From Amphibalanus amphitrite (Eukaryota; Arthropoda; Thecostraca; Balanomorpha; Balanidae), in the NCBI RefSeq assembly GCF_019059575.1, contig NW_024883052.1, positions 1 to 64,000 on the forward strand: a stretch of DNA of 64,000 bases, written 5' to 3'. Made by a program: the position numbers and the translations under genes. This document shows positions 62,367 to 64,000 of this stretch, in pieces (positions within the stretch are counted from its first letter, which is position 1; each line of letters starts with the position of its first letter). The notes beneath the pieces were generated by a model. The model was not told the DNA's origin. It was given only the letters and a program-made list of their open reading frames with translations, and did not search any database.

Positions 62367-63613
62367 CAGTTTGCTGTAATCTTTATAATACTCGTACAAG
62401 CGTGCTTATTTTAGTGACTAGCGGGCTATAGCTATCAGGTATTATAGAGCGTGGTTAGAGTTACCACTGTTTGCGCTGTTCTCTTCTCTGCTGATATATT
62501 TTTTGCGTACTAGCTCTTAGTCGTACTTTTGCGCAGTAAGCTGTTAGCTTCACGCTATGCAAGCATTTCCACTAATAACATCTTTGAACCGTGACCACAG
62601 CGCCTGGCATCTGGACTCTGAACAGCTCTCTGCATAAGTTATCAGTGAACCGTGAGGCCTGACCGGCGCGGGGTTAAACCGTGGTTCGAGACTGGAGAGT
62701 GTGATGGCATTATATGACGTTTTCAGAGCAGCACCGTGTTGCCAGTAGAATCTGTCACGGTGTCGTTTTGAGCCGCTTGTGTGTGTGTAAAATAGGACAA
62801 ACAGCGACTGTAAACTACTTCTGAAAACAAACTGGGAATGCTGCTCTGGATGCGTGTCAATGTATTCCTGCCCGGGGCCGGGATGATTCAATGTAACCGA
62901 GGTTTTTAGTGAAAACTCGGAAGGCCGTTAGTCCCGAGCCCCAAGGTGCTTTTGCTAAAAAAGCGAAGTGACATCTATTGAATTCCCGGCCTCAGGGCTG
63001 GATGGTGTTTCCCATACCTGCCAAAAAGCTCACTAGTACCTATATGATAGTGACATCCATAGGGTGACATCAGCAGCCGTGTGGTTCAACGTGTTAAATC
63101 ACGCCCCTTGAACCAAGATTACTACAACATAAGGTTGGACAAATCGTGACGTCACGGGTGCTTGGAATATTTGTTTAGTATCCAACTAGACAGTCATAGT
63201 GATAGTTTAAACTAAATTGATGGCATAAATCCTATATAATACAATTTCTTAAAAGCTGCGCCTACAAATTACTGAGAGAAAGCTCGTCAGACCCTTCTTT
63301 TTTTGCTTGCTAACATTTTATAGGGAGAACGATTTTTTAGTATGAGCATAAAACAGCTAAGCTGGAATAAACTATACTTTGCCAGATAGCAGTGAATTGA
63401 CGCTGCGGCGACATACAACGGTTGATTGATAAACAACTTGTGGTTGCTAAGGGCGCTTCCGTGTCGTTTATACGATCCTCTCTAAGATTCTGTTTAAGAT
63501 TGGCTGTGTAATGTAATGTAATTTGTGGAATATATTTGATGATTTAATTTCTTTATACCTTGGGGACATTGTAAAATTGAAATCCGTGAAGTGCACGAAG
63601 CAGGTAGGTAGGT
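62367..63613. other. Region before the THAP gene
   Basis: No gene recognised. There is a CGCGGGGTTAA near 62665 that resembles a TTAA-type end without a partner, and a TGACGTCA at 63147. Confidence 0.6.
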
Positions 63614-63924
63614 ATGCGTTGCCTGGTACCCGGGTGCCGTAATGGCACTGGCTCTGGTGATTTACATCCCCCTGGATTAATAATGCATAGAGTACCGAAG
63701 GATCCAGGGAATGTGGCTTCCTGGATGAAGGCTGTGCGGCTACAAGCTAACCAAACTCCTAGCAATGCGTGTTTCTGCTCCATCCACTTTAAACCAGAAG
63801 ACTACGATCGAGATTTGAGATTTGAACTCAACCCGGGGAAGTGTGTCGCGGACAACCCAAGACGTCGCCTGACTAAAACAGCAGTGCCCTCTCTCAACAT
63901 TCCTGAAAGTGAACACAATGAAAG
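63614..63924 (+). CDS. First exon of a THAP-domain protein (continues beyond the window)
   Basis: THAP domains are C2CH zinc-coordinating DNA-binding modules found in transcription factors and in P-element-type transposases. The exon encodes 103 residues and two bases before a GTAATT donor. The signature is complete: Cys3 and Cys8, the HRVPKDP segment (25-31), Trp37, Cys55-x2-His58 followed by Phe, and an AVPS form of the closing AVPTIF motif (90-93). The ATG at 63614 is natural because the first zinc ligand is residue 3, as in most THAP proteins. A host gene and a domesticated or mobile transposase cannot be separated, because the remainder lies beyond 64000. Confidence 0.88.
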
Positions 63925-64000
63925 GTAATTTACCATTTGCTCTTATTTTCATCATTTTTTTTTTCACGAGTTCTGTTTATGTAGCCTACACGGCGGCGCC

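Overview
The window is eukaryotic, repeat-rich, non-coding-dominated DNA. The CaMKII protein sequence, large introns with GT-AG borders, hAT-like and TTAA-flanked transposon remnants, and a degenerate CCTAA/TTAGG-type tract together suggest an arthropod, perhaps a crustacean or chelicerate. I cannot name the species.

The main gene is calcium/calmodulin-dependent protein kinase II (CaMKII) on the minus strand. Seven consecutive coding exons are visible: 49955-50016, 32925-33019, 31925-31984, 18916-18970, 17064-17202, 11511-11613 and 5426-5509. All junction phases match, and together they give residues 1-200, from the start Met through the ATP-binding Lys42, HRD (Asp135), DFG (Asp156) and the APE-like SPE to the 'DIWACG' segment. 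The rest of the kinase domain, the autoinhibitory segment and the hub lie before position 1. About 44 kb of the window is therefore CaMKII intron.

Two things inside the gene stand out. Intron 1 holds a second start exon (44147-44292) that encodes 48 residues ending in an alternative kinase beta-1 strand and would splice in phase onto the same second exon. Just downstream of exon 5, in transcript order, is a decayed tandem copy of that exon's 3' end, in which HRD has become HQD.

The introns hold non-autonomous DNA transposons with target-site duplications visible in the sequence: hAT-like elements at 1566-1965, 14678-16889 and 35628-36124, a long foldback element at 6339-8142, and hairpin elements at 13810-14017 and 29613-29832. 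They also hold three long GA tracts, several minisatellites, poly-C/G runs and clusters of CCAATCAG, TGACGTCA and CACGTG motifs.

Upstream of CaMKII, 51.0-60.6 kb is a dense cluster of related TTAA-flanked, piggyBac-like elements with G-tract/C-tract hairpins. Inside the cluster is a giant inverted repeat: two minisatellite arms of about 15-bp ATATCGAAA units facing each other across a CCTAA-like tract. A small intronless gene for a secreted acidic protein (54518-54964, plus strand) sits inside the cluster. At the right edge are an SP-rich reading frame (about 61.7-62.1 kb) and the first exon of a THAP-domain protein (63614-63924), both on the plus strand.
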